26,773 bases of DNA from CAIMDX01 sp041652155 (GTDB lineage: Bacteria > Patescibacteriota > Minisyncoccia > Minisyncoccales > JAQTVQ01), in the NCBI GenBank assembly GCA_041652155.1, contig JBAZHV010000014.1:1-26773 (forward strand), read 5' to 3'. Below, one piece after another: positions 15,158 through 21,814 of this stretch. The notes under the pieces were generated by a model that was given only the letters and a program-made list of their open reading frames with translations, did not search any database and was not told where the DNA came from. The position numbers and the translations under genes are program-made. How positions within the stretch are numbered: position 1 is the first letter of the stretch; the number at the start of each line of letters is the position of its first letter.

Positions 15158-15352
15158 ACGTAATTCGCCAACTTGGAATCTAACAAATTTAAAAACTAAT
15201 TTTCTTTATTTAACATTGGTTTTCCCTTGGGCGATAAAAGGCATCCTTGGAAGTCGTTAAAATTATTAGTTCTATTCTACTAAAAAGTTCTGCCTGCAAG
15301 AGGGCAAACACCCTTTTGGCGACTCTTTGTTCGAACAACGCGATGTCTAATG

Positions 15353-15634
15353 TCAAAATTTAGGGCTCCCCTTTTCGTATTCCCCTTGGCATTCTCCGCC
15401 GCATTTCTTAAAGGTCTTTTGGCATTCTAAAAATTCAGGATTCCAGCCAGAAGGAATATTTTCCTCGCATTTATTAAACGAATTAGTACAGCCGACTGAA
15501 CACTCAAATAATTTTTGCTGGACCGCGTTCTCTTTTTTCAAAAAATCATAATAGCCATAGTATCCAATAAAACTTATGATAATAACAATTATCGACGCAA
15601 TGGCGCTATAAATAATTTTATATTTTTGGTCCAT
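15353..15634 (-). CDS. Small membrane-anchored cysteine-rich protein
   Basis: 93-residue unknown protein. One N-terminal membrane helix (about 8-28) follows a short cytoplasmic stretch, so the rest should lie outside the membrane. The exported part has six cysteines at 45, 49, 56, 71, 78 and 82. Their spacing is mirror-symmetric (Cx3C, x6, C, x14, C, x6, Cx3C). Two helices joined by a P-S-G-W-N-P turn and clamped by disulfides (helical-hairpin fold) would explain this. No catalytic pattern is seen. It lies between the GNAT and Fic genes on the same strand, but with gaps of 195 bp downstream and 80 bp upstream. ATG 15634 places the helix correctly. I do not recognise the family. Confidence 0.75.
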   Translation of the reverse strand: MDQKYKIIYSAIASIIVIIISFIGYYGYYDFLKKENAVQQKLFECSVGCTNSFNKCEENIPSGWNPEFLECQKTFKKCGGECQGEYEKGSPKF

Positions 15635-15714
15635 AAAGCTGTTAAATACTATGTTAATTCCATATTGGCTTGCTAGTTTAGGCCCGGAGATAAATTCTCC
15701 TGCTGGTAACGCTA

Positions 15715-16899
15715 CTAATTCTTATTAAGCGTATGAGGAATAAATCCATTTTTCTCTAAGACGTTGATAATCCCTCTTAAAAGATATGTATTAGAAAAAC
15801 CGATTGTATAAACTCTCCCCTTTTCTGTAAGAGACACTAGCATTCTCTTATCTTTTAATTTTTTGATGATACGAGATCTTTGAACAGGAGATTCTTGTCC
15901 GATAATTTTTTCTATATCCGAAGATTTTATTCTCATTTCCTGATCATTTACCACCCCTTTTAATATCTCATATTCCCTCTGCGTAATATTCTGTCTTTCT
16001 AAAGAAAAACTAAGCACTGGCAATAAAATTGTTTTCAACAGGTATTCCCTATCGAGCATTTTATCGATTTTCTCCATTTCCGCCTTAAGTCCATCCAGCA
16101 CATACCCACACCATGCCAGCACCTTCTCTTTTTCTCCAGAGTCAGCCATCTCGAGCATTTGATAGTACTTATTACGATCCATGCAAAATATCGCTGTTGG
16201 ATTTAGAAGGCGCCCGTTCTTCACTTGAAACCCCTGTTTGATAAGCATCGCGTATGTGAATATACGAATGACTCTGCCGTTCCCATTATCAAAAGGATGT
16301 ATCCACGCCATGCGATGATGCGATAGAGCGGTAACAAGGAGATCATTCTGAGGATCAACTTTTTTGTTAGCAAAACTAATAAGCTCGTCCATATAACTCT
16401 GCATATGAACAGGATCTGGCGGGATATGCTTAGACTTTTCTATCGCTACGAATATTTTGCGAAATTCCCCCGGGCATCTCGAACCCTCCCCTTTAGGGGG
16501 CGGAGTGAGTCCATCAACCAATATTTTATGCACCTCAGAAATATGCGCTCGTTGGATGGCTCCATTGTAAGAAATATTCTCTTCTATAAACTCAATCGCT
16601 TTTTCAATATTGAAAATCTCCCGATCGTCATCAGTTTGTCTTTCGGGGGGTTCAATTATCTTTTCAATAAATTCCGCCAAAGTCGTCCTGTTACCTTCGA
16701 TGCGGGCAGATCCCAAGCTCTCCAATTTTTGAAAAATATCTTTGAGCTGAAAAAAAATATACGGAGGCACTGGTCCGCCTAATTTCTTTACGCGCAATCG
16801 CTCCAATTCAATGATTGTTTTAGCAAGAGAAGAATCCCAATTCGGTTCAAAAAGGATTAGCGGCAAGTCTCGACCACTTGGCTTTTTATCATTTTCCAT
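15715..16899 (-). CDS. Fic family protein (adenylyltransferase-type) with wHTH
   Basis: 394-residue Fic protein that transfers AMP (or another nucleotide part) onto protein hydroxyls. The catalytic Fic motif H-P-F-D-N-G-N-G-R-V-I-R is complete at 201-212. An N-terminal autoinhibitory motif S-A-R-I-E-G-N at 64-70 fits the S/TxxxE(G/N) pattern of self-inhibited class II Fic proteins. A Fic/DOC N-terminal domain (about 15-95) has P-P-Y-I-F-F-Q-L. The C-terminal 100 residues form a winged helix (I-T-Q-R-E-Y-E-I-L-K-G-V-V-N near 310). A P-P-P-K-G-E-G-S segment near 133-140 is the usual flexible loop. No antitoxin gene is adjacent; inhibition is built in. Three copies of ATTTAACA lie just upstream and could be operators for its own wHTH. 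Target protein unknown. Confidence 0.93.
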   Translation of the reverse strand: MENDKKPSGRDLPLILFEPNWDSSLAKTIIELERLRVKKLGGPVPPYIFFQLKDIFQKLESLGSARIEGNRTTLAEFIEKIIEPPERQTDDDREIFNIEKAIEFIEENISYNGAIQRAHISEVHKILVDGLTPPPKGEGSRCPGEFRKIFVAIEKSKHIPPDPVHMQSYMDELISFANKKVDPQNDLLVTALSHHRMAWIHPFDNGNGRVIRIFTYAMLIKQGFQVKNGRLLNPTAIFCMDRNKYYQMLEMADSGEKEKVLAWCGYVLDGLKAEMEKIDKMLDREYLLKTILLPVLSFSLERQNITQREYEILKGVVNDQEMRIKSSDIEKIIGQESPVQRSRIIKKLKDKRMLVSLTEKGRVYTIGFSNTYLLRGIINVLEKNGFIPHTLNKN

Positions 16900-16906
16900 A
16901 TTTGCT

Positions 16907-17008
16907 ATTTAACATTTTAACAAAAAAAATGCCATATTCAAAGGTATTTTGATGATTTTTCAAAACTTCGTTATTTAACACCGTCTAAGTTGTCATTTAA
17001 CATTTTAA
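16907..17008. repeat. Direct repeats upstream of the Fic gene
   Basis: ATTTAACATTTTAA occurs exactly at 16907-16920 and 16995-17008, with a shorter copy ATTTAACA at 16973-16980. The first ends 7 bp before the Fic ATG. They could be binding sites for the Fic wHTH or promoter parts; being AT-rich, chance cannot be excluded. Confidence 0.5.
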
Positions 17009-17057
17009 GCCTCACTAGAACAAAAAATAATCAATATAATATTTTATTTATTCTACC

Positions 17058-17094
17058 AAAAGCCGTCCCCTCCTCCAGAGGAAGGGACGGCTTA
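17058..17094 (-). terminator. Probable terminator after tRNA-His
   Basis: On the minus strand a 10-bp stem AAGCCGTCCC/GGGACGGCTT with a 14-nt loop is followed by TTTGG. It sits just past the 3' end of tRNA-His. The U-run is short, so termination may be partial. Confidence 0.6.
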
Positions 17095-17102
17095 TGGAAT
17101 GA

Positions 17103-17178
17103 TGGGGTGGCCAAGGAGATTCGAACTCCCGCTAAGAACTCCACAGGTTCTGGTGCTGACCGCTACACTATGGCCACC
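17103..17178 (-). tRNA. tRNA-His(GUG)
   Basis: Minus-strand cloverleaf: acceptor GTGGCCA/TGGCCAC, the extra G at -1 facing discriminator C73 as required for tRNA-His, anticodon stem AGAAC/GTTCT, loop CTGTGGA giving GUG, and encoded CCA. It is the last chromosomal-type gene before the palindrome cluster and the inverted repeat. Confidence 0.95.
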
Positions 17179-17193
17179 ATTGACGAGCTTGTA

Positions 17194-17333
17194 GGAATTA
17201 GCTGGTAGCTTGTAGATTTTTTCGCTTCGCGAAAGGAGAGGGAAAATATATTTTCCCTCTCTTGCCTCCGCCAGCTGGCGGAGGCAAGCTCCTACAAGCT
17301 ACAAGCTAACTTCCCTGCCTGCCGGCAGGCAGG
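17194..17333. repeat. Cluster of nested perfect palindromes
   Basis: Arms at 17194-17215 and 17292-17314 are inverted copies (built on TAGCTTGTAG) with few mismatches. They enclose a perfect 26-bp palindrome (17236-17261, arm GAGAGGGAAAATA) and a perfect 28-bp palindrome (17261-17288, arm CTTGCCTCCGCCAG). Immediately after lies the perfect 20-bp CCTGCCTGCCGGCAGGCAGG (17314-17333), also found in degenerate form at 4017. No protein is encoded. Confidence 0.85.
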
Positions 17334-17470
17334 CTAATTCCTCGCTTGTGAGTCTTTATGATTCAGCTCGAACTCATTTTATCAAAAAATCTTAACTTTG
17401 GACAGATGGGCAGGGTTGAGTTACCCCCGACTATGCTTCACTTGCCCCTCTTCGGCGTACCTCCGAGGGG

Positions 17471-17559
17471 CTGCGCTCGCAATTAGCCGCTGGCGCACCA
17501 GCCGGCCCGGAATCGAGGCATCCACAACGCATTTTAGCCGCAGGTGGGGGGGTAAAAGG
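17471..17559 (+). repeat. Left copy of long inverted repeat
   Basis: Begins CTGCGCTCGCAATTAGCCGC. The first 81 bases are identical to the reverse complement of the last 81 bases of the window (26693-26773). After a one-base difference in a G-run, the match resumes for TAAAAGG. The right copy is cut by the window end, so the true length is unknown. It contains a short internal hairpin (GCTGG/CCAGC). Confidence 0.9.
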
Positions 17560-17657
17560 GGCATTTAGGCATTTAAAATATATAAATCGAAGCCAGCAGG
17601 CTTCGCGAATTTTTAAAATTGTATCGCGGTTTTTTGTCTCGGATTAAAACATATAGG

Positions 17658-17686
17658 TAGACAAAAGTTGCCGTTTGAACTAATAT
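17658..17686 (+). promoter_or_regulatory. Promoter of the 30-residue membrane peptide gene
   Basis: -35 TAGACA (5/6) and -10 TAATAT (4/6) with a 17-bp spacer. The predicted start is near 17693, giving a leader of about 33 nt that includes a strong Shine-Dalgarno. Confidence 0.5.
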
Positions 17687-17710
17687 TTCTTTTAGAATCT
17701 TTTAAAGCAA

Positions 17711-17718
17711 AGGAGGTG
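17711..17718 (+). promoter_or_regulatory. Strong Shine-Dalgarno site
   Basis: AGGAGGTG is 7 nt before the ATG at 17726. It is the clearest ribosome-binding site in the window and the main reason to accept the 30-codon frame as a gene. Confidence 0.85.
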
Positions 17719-17725
17719 AAAAGAC

Positions 17726-17818
17726 ATGGAACTTAATCCGTTGCTTGTTGTTATGATGATTATATTAATCATCGTGGGATACGCAATCGGAGAGTTAAGG
17801 AAAAGAAAATATTTTTAA
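17726..17818 (+). CDS. 30-residue single-pass membrane microprotein
   Basis: ATG at 17726, TAA at 17816-17818. The product starts M-E-L-N-P-L-L-V-V-M-M-I-I-L-I-I-V-G-Y-A and ends I-G-E-L-R-K-R-K-Y-F. It has one membrane helix of about 16-18 hydrophobic residues, a short acidic N-terminus and a basic C-terminal tail (R-K-R-K), which predicts N-out/C-in topology. A promoter (17658-17686), an exceptional Shine-Dalgarno (AGGAGGTG, 7-nt spacing) and a terminator 2 bp after the stop make it a complete, independent transcription unit. It is transcribed ahead of the TetR operon. Candidate roles are a small membrane regulator, a type I toxin-like peptide or an accessory of the downstream lipid enzymes; none can be chosen from sequence. 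Confidence 0.75.
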   Translation: MELNPLLVVMMIILIIVGYAIGELRKRKYF

Positions 17819-17820
17819 CT

Positions 17821-17848
17821 GCCAGCCCTTTAAAGCTGGCTTTTTGTT
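17821..17848 (+). terminator. Rho-independent terminator of the microprotein gene
   Basis: Stem GCCAGC/GCTGGC with an 8-nt loop followed by TTTTTGTT, starting 2 bp after the stop codon. Confidence 0.88.
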
Positions 17849-18009
17849 AAAATACAAAAATTTTGTTCGTTACGCAATCAGTCTGCGTAAGCATTCAATT
17901 TTCCCCGATGAAATTCGTTATTTAGCTTTAAAATTGACAAATTTAGAAAAATTTGGAATTTCAATTTGAGCTTATTTTGGGAAAAAATGAATAGTTACAA
18001 TCCGCAATC

Positions 18010-18038
18010 TTGACATATAGTTTCGGTTTTGATAGGGT
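18010..18038 (+). promoter_or_regulatory. Promoter of the TetR-led operon
   Basis: -35 TTGACA (6/6) at 18010-18015, 17-bp spacer, then TAGGGT (3/6) as -10 at 18033-18038. The poor -10 and the operator immediately downstream fit a tightly controlled promoter. Confidence 0.6.
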
Positions 18039-18045
18039 TAGATTA

Positions 18046-18063
18046 ACTTACCGAGCGGTAAGT
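18046..18063 (+). promoter_or_regulatory. Probable TetR operator
   Basis: Perfect 8-2-8 inverted repeat ACTTACCGAGCGGTAAGT, between the promoter and the TetR start codon at 18085. Its size and form match operators of TetR/AcrR repressors; bound protein would cover the transcription start. Confidence 0.85.
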
Positions 18064-18084
18064 AAATACACAATACTCAAGATT

Positions 18085-18684
18085 ATGGAAACAATTGCGG
18101 AACAATCAGAAAATATCGTCGGAGACACGAAGAAATACATCATTATTACGGCTCGCCGGCTTTTTTCCAAATACAGCTACTTAGGCGTTTCGATGAGCGA
18201 CATTGCCCAAAAACTTAATATCACCAAGGCTGCGCTTTATTATCATTTCATCGGCAAGGCCGAGATTTATGAAAAAGTCCTTGACAATGTTTTTAACGAT
18301 TTAAGTTTATCCGTTTCCCAAGCGATGAGCGAGGGTACGACCGACAAGAAATTACACAAACTGATCAAGAATTATTTAGATTTTGGTTCTAAAGAAAAAA
18401 ACCTTATCAAATCGTTGATGCTAAAATTGTCGCCAGGGGAAGCCAAGATTACTAAACAAGTTGCTCGATTAAGAGAGCAAGTCGCTGATTTGATTCGACC
18501 GGTAATTGAAGAAATGATGGTAAGTAAAAAATTGACCGAAAAAGTCGACAGTCGTCTTTTAACTTCCATGCTTACAGGTATGATGGATGGATTGCTTTTG
18601 GAATATTCATTTTTCAATGAAAAGATCGATTCGGAAAAAATTTCGAATCAGATCATCGCGCTTTTATTTCAAAACTGGAATTAA
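18085..18684 (+). CDS. TetR/AcrR family transcriptional regulator
   Basis: 199 residues from ATG 18085. The open frame extends upstream to 18010, but that would translate the promoter and operator. An N-terminal TetR DNA-binding domain (about 14-62) has I-I-I-T-A-R-R-L-F-S-K-Y-S-Y-L-G-V-S-M-S-D-I-A and the typical K-A-A-L-Y-Y-H-F recognition helix end. The C-terminal ligand-binding half is all helical and of unknown specificity. It is the first gene of a five-gene plus-strand operon and ends 8 bp before the glycosyltransferase start. A perfect palindrome at 18046-18063 suggests that it represses itself and the operon until a ligand, perhaps a lipid or acyl-CoA as for FadR-type TetR proteins, is present. 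The ligand is inference. Confidence 0.93.
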   Translation: METIAEQSENIVGDTKKYIIITARRLFSKYSYLGVSMSDIAQKLNITKAALYYHFIGKAEIYEKVLDNVFNDLSLSVSQAMSEGTTDKKLHKLIKNYLDFGSKEKNLIKSLMLKLSPGEAKITKQVARLREQVADLIRPVIEEMMVSKKLTEKVDSRLLTSMLTGMMDGLLLEYSFFNEKIDSEKISNQIIALLFQNWN

Positions 18685-18692
18685 AGATTCTT

Positions 18693-19409
18693 ATGTTAAG
18701 TATCGTGATTCCCACCTTCAATGAAGAAAAATTTCTGCCTTATCTTTTGACATCCATTCGAAAGCAGACTTTCAGGAATTTTGAATTGATAGTGGCTGAC
18801 AATGATTCAACCGATGCCACGCGTTTAATCGCTTTAAGGTTTGGAGCAAAAGTGGTTGATGGCGGAATGCCAGGGCGAGGCCGTAACAAAGGTGCCAAAG
18901 CCGCTCAAGGCGAATGGCTTTTATTTTTGGACGCGGATGTGGTTTTACCATCCGATTTTTTGGAAAAAGCAATGGCTGAAATCCAAAATAGCGATCTTTC
19001 CGTGGCCACCTGTCTAATCAAACCATTAAGCGACAGGCGAATCGATAAATTTTTGCACGGATCGGTAAATCTGTACATGCGGGCAACTAAAAAATTTTTC
19101 GCTCATGCGCCGGGATTCTGTATCTTTTGCAAAAGAAATGTCCATCGAACGTCAGGCGGATTCGATGAAAAAATAAAATTAGGCGAAGACATTGAGTATG
19201 TCCATCGATTAAGCAAGGGTGCTAATTTCGGCTTACTCCGGGATATTCGTATTCCGGTATCGGTTCGAAGATTGGACGAGGATGGCCGTTTCAATATTTC
19301 CATGAAATATATTGCCGCCGAGGCGCATCTTATTTTTTTAGGGCCGATATGTTCGAATATCTTTAATTATAAATTTGGACATTCGGCTAAGGAGTTGGAC
19401 GATGCGTGA
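18693..19409 (+). CDS. Family 2 glycosyltransferase
   Basis: 238-residue GT-A fold glycosyltransferase. The N-terminus starts directly with the nucleotide-sugar site I-V-I-P-T-F-N-E-E-K-F-L (4-15) and V-A-D-N-D-S-T-D-A-T (about 34-43). The metal-binding DxD is L-D-A-D-V near 79-83. The acceptor-side acidic motif is G-E-D-I-E-Y-V-H-R-L near 168-177. No clear membrane helix is present except a weakly hydrophobic C-terminal stretch (L-I-F-L-G-P-I), so it is probably peripheral at the membrane. It is the second gene of the TetR operon, 8 bp after the regulator. Together with the PlsC-like gene it hints at a glycolipid product. Sugar donor and acceptor are unknown. Confidence 0.92.
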   Translation: MLSIVIPTFNEEKFLPYLLTSIRKQTFRNFELIVADNDSTDATRLIALRFGAKVVDGGMPGRGRNKGAKAAQGEWLLFLDADVVLPSDFLEKAMAEIQNSDLSVATCLIKPLSDRRIDKFLHGSVNLYMRATKKFFAHAPGFCIFCKRNVHRTSGGFDEKIKLGEDIEYVHRLSKGANFGLLRDIRIPVSVRRLDEDGRFNISMKYIAAEAHLIFLGPICSNIFNYKFGHSAKELDDA

Positions 19410-19459
19410 TCTAAAATTGGCAATAAACGCGAAATAACCAAATATAAAATTAAAAAACT

Positions 19460-20797
19460 ATGCCGATGAAGATTAAATATTCTCTTAAAAAAGAAATCTC
19501 CAAAAAAGCTTTTCAGGTTTTATCAAAAGCTTCCGATGAAAATATAATTAGGCTTGTTGGTTTACTCGAAAAGATCGCGCCCCGAAACAATAAAGAGATG
19601 ATGGTATCGGTCAAAAAAGTTTTTGAAAAAAATGGCCCAAGTTCAGTTTTACTAAAAAGAATTCTTGCTGATGCCACAAAAAACTGTCAGGAAAAATTTT
19701 TGGAGAATTTTATTTTGGCCGAACTTTTGGAAAATCCAAAAAAGAGAGACAAATTATTGGCCCAAGGATCAGCTCCGCTTTTTAACCTTTTAATCTCTCC
19801 ATCGATGAGGTGTACTTTGAGATGCAAGGGATGCTATGCCGAAAATTATAAAAAAGAAGACGATTTGCCTTTTGATTTGTTAGACAGGGTTATTGGTGAA
19901 GCCAAAGAAATGGGCGTGACATTTTTCACTATTCTTGGTGGCGAGCCATTTATGAGAGATGATCTTTTTCATATTTATAAAAAACATTCGGATGCATATT
20001 TCCAAGTTTTTAGTAACGGTACCTTGATAAATGAGGAAATTGCAAAGAAATTAGCTGAAGTCGGTAATGTCATGGTGCAATTCAGCATTGAGGGATTTGA
20101 AAAGGATACCGATTTCAGGAGGGGGCAGGGAACATACCAAAAAGTGTTGCGGGCGATGGATATTCTAAAAGAAAACAAAGTTCCTTTCGGTTATTCCGCC
20201 TGCGTTACAAGAAAAAATGCGGAAGCCGTCGTTTCTGACGAGTTTGTTGATTTAATGATCGGAAAAGGTGCGTTGGTCGGTTGGTACTTTTTATACATGC
20301 CAGTTTGCGGCGATAAAAATACGGACTTGATGCCAACGCCAGAACAAAGAAATAGCCAAAGGCTTCGCCGAAACTATATCAGGGCGACTAAGCCTTTATT
20401 CATCGTTGATTTTTGGAATGATGCTCCTTTTGTTGGTGGTTGCATCGCTGCCAAATATTACAGCCACATTAATAATTTTGGCGATGTTGAGCCTTGCATT
20501 TTTACTCATTTTGCACAAGCGAACATCAAGAACGTTTCATTGAGGGAAGCAATGGATTGTCCGTTTTTCAAAGAAATAAGAAAACGCCAACCTTACAGTT
20601 CGAATCTTTTGACCCCCTGCATGCTGATCGACAATCCCAAGGTAAGCCGGGAGCTTTACGAGACTTGCAAAATTTATCCAACACATTCCGGTGCTCCGAC
20701 TTTGGTTAATGAACTCAAGAGCGATTTGGACAAATACTCTTCCGAAGTCCACCGGATTTTCGATAAAGTCTGGGAAGAAGAACAAAAAAAATTGTAA
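19460..20797 (+). CDS. Radical SAM protein with SPASM/twitch-like C-terminus
   Basis: 445-residue radical SAM enzyme. The cluster motif is CxxxCxxC at C118, C122 and C125 (M-R-C-T-L-R-C-K-G-C-Y), with the SAM-binding G-G-E-P at 160-163. Before it lies a 105-residue helical domain of unknown role (E-N-I-I-R-L-V-G-L-L-E-K). The C-terminal third has extra cysteines at 328, 346, 367, 387 and 403 in a G-G-C...V-E-P-C...C-P-F-F...T-P-C...E-T-C order, like the auxiliary-cluster SPASM or twitch domains. Family members with SPASM domains modify peptides or cofactors, but others act on lipids or small molecules. No precursor peptide gene with a clear leader is nearby, except possibly the 30-residue gene. 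A second ATG two codons later is an alternative start. Confidence 0.92.
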   Translation: MPMKIKYSLKKEISKKAFQVLSKASDENIIRLVGLLEKIAPRNNKEMMVSVKKVFEKNGPSSVLLKRILADATKNCQEKFLENFILAELLENPKKRDKLLAQGSAPLFNLLISPSMRCTLRCKGCYAENYKKEDDLPFDLLDRVIGEAKEMGVTFFTILGGEPFMRDDLFHIYKKHSDAYFQVFSNGTLINEEIAKKLAEVGNVMVQFSIEGFEKDTDFRRGQGTYQKVLRAMDILKENKVPFGYSACVTRKNAEAVVSDEFVDLMIGKGALVGWYFLYMPVCGDKNTDLMPTPEQRNSQRLRRNYIRATKPLFIVDFWNDAPFVGGCIAAKYYSHINNFGDVEPCIFTHFAQANIKNVSLREAMDCPFFKEIRKRQPYSSNLLTPCMLIDNPKVSRELYETCKIYPTHSGAPTLVNELKSDLDKYSSEVHRIFDKVWEEEQKKL

Positions 20798-20835
20798 AAT
20801 TTATTTTTGCGGATTTGATTAATATCTACCCGTAT

Positions 20836-21777
20836 ATGTTCAAGAATAACAGATTGGCAAAACTTTTAGGCATAAAATATCCCATCATTCAAGGCGGAAT
20901 GGCTGGAGTGTCGGAATCAACTTTGGTTTCCGCGGTTTCCAATGCGGGCGGGTTGGGAGTGATCGGATCGGGTTTTGCTCAAGCATCTTGGCTTGAGGTT
21001 GAAATCAAAAAAACCAAATTGCTGACGAACAAACCATTTGGCGTGAATCTTTTAATACAAAATCCCAAGGCTGCGGATTTGGTTAAGGTGATTATTAGCC
21101 AAAAAGTGCCGGTCGTTTTTACTGGCGGCGGCGATCCGTTACCGATAATACCTCGTTTAAGACAGTCCGGGGTAAAAATAATTCCAGTAGTGCCTTGTGT
21201 GCGTCTGGCTGCGAAAATGGAACAGTCCGGCGTGGATGCGGTGGTGGTCGAAGGTCTTGAATCGGGAGGCCATATCGGCGAGAGCACAACCATGTGTTTA
21301 GTGCCGCAGGCCAAGCAAGCAGTAAAGAGCATTCCGATAATAGCCGCAGGAGGTATTTGCGATGGCCAGACTTTTGCCGCAGCTTTAGTTTTGGGCGCAG
21401 ACGGAGCGCAGGTGGGTACGCGTTTTCTGGCGGCGATTGAATGCCAGATAAGCGAGAGTTACAAAAAAGCGGTGATCAATGCAACCGATGAAAACATTGT
21501 TGTTGTGGCGCGTTTTACCGGCCATCCGGTACGGATGATCAAAAATAAATTTGTGGAATCTATACGCCAGCTTGAAGAAAATAATCCGTTTCCAGAGGAG
21601 ATCAAATCCGAAAGATTTGTCGGCAATAAAGGCGGCGTCAACGCCGATTTGTCAGCACTGTTATGTGGGACTTGCGCGGGAGGAATCCGAGAAATTGAAA
21701 CTTGCCGGGAAATTATTGAAGAGATGATCAATGACGCTAAACGATTGCTTGGTTCGAGCGCAAAATTGATGAAATAG
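20836..21777 (+). CDS. FabK / nitronate monooxygenase family flavoprotein
   Basis: 313-residue FMN-dependent TIM-barrel protein of the 2-nitropropane dioxygenase/FabK family. The N-terminal motif P-I-I-Q-G-G-M-A-G-V-S (about 13-23) and A-G-G-L-G-V-I-G-S-G bind FMN. E-G-L-E-S-G-G-H-I-G-E (about 138-148) holds the conserved histidine, and I-I-A-A-G-G-I-C-D-G with Q-V-G-T-R-F-L is the phosphate site. The G-G-H-I-G-E-S-T-T-M stretch is closer to enoyl-ACP reductase II (FabK) than to classical nitronate oxidases, but family annotation alone cannot settle it. It is the fourth gene of the operon. CPR genomes generally lack fatty acid synthesis, so a FabK-like enzyme beside a PlsC-like acyltransferase is notable. 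ATG 20836 is chosen; a TTG at 20815 would add 7 residues. Confidence 0.88.
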   Translation: MFKNNRLAKLLGIKYPIIQGGMAGVSESTLVSAVSNAGGLGVIGSGFAQASWLEVEIKKTKLLTNKPFGVNLLIQNPKAADLVKVIISQKVPVVFTGGGDPLPIIPRLRQSGVKIIPVVPCVRLAAKMEQSGVDAVVVEGLESGGHIGESTTMCLVPQAKQAVKSIPIIAAGGICDGQTFAAALVLGADGAQVGTRFLAAIECQISESYKKAVINATDENIVVVARFTGHPVRMIKNKFVESIRQLEENNPFPEEIKSERFVGNKGGVNADLSALLCGTCAGGIREIETCREIIEEMINDAKRLLGSSAKLMK

Positions 21778-21814
21778 TAAAAGCTTTTGTGGGCCTAAAT
21801 TTTTTGAAAAGACA

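Larger units (their letters stand above)
17179..17725. other. Non-coding boundary region
   Basis: About 550 bp with no credible gene. It holds the palindrome cluster (17194-17333), the left copy of the long inverted repeat (17471-17559) and the promoter of the 30-residue gene. All genes to the left near it are on the minus strand and all to the right on the plus strand. Confidence 0.7.

Noticed and set aside
16990..17208. 72-codon plus-strand frame across tRNA-His
   Set aside because: Antisense of the tRNA and its terminator hairpin; no ribosome-binding site.
17401..17470. Further extension of the left inverted repeat outward
   Set aside because: The matching part on the right would lie beyond the window end, so it cannot be judged.
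17726..17818. 30-residue peptide as the RiPP precursor for the radical SAM enzyme
   Set aside because: It is mostly a membrane helix with no Cys/Ser/Thr-rich core and is separated from the operon by a strong terminator; kept only as a remote possibility.
18010..18084. Upstream extension of the TetR frame
   Set aside because: It would translate the -35, -10 and the palindromic operator; the family's N-terminal helix begins after ATG 18085.
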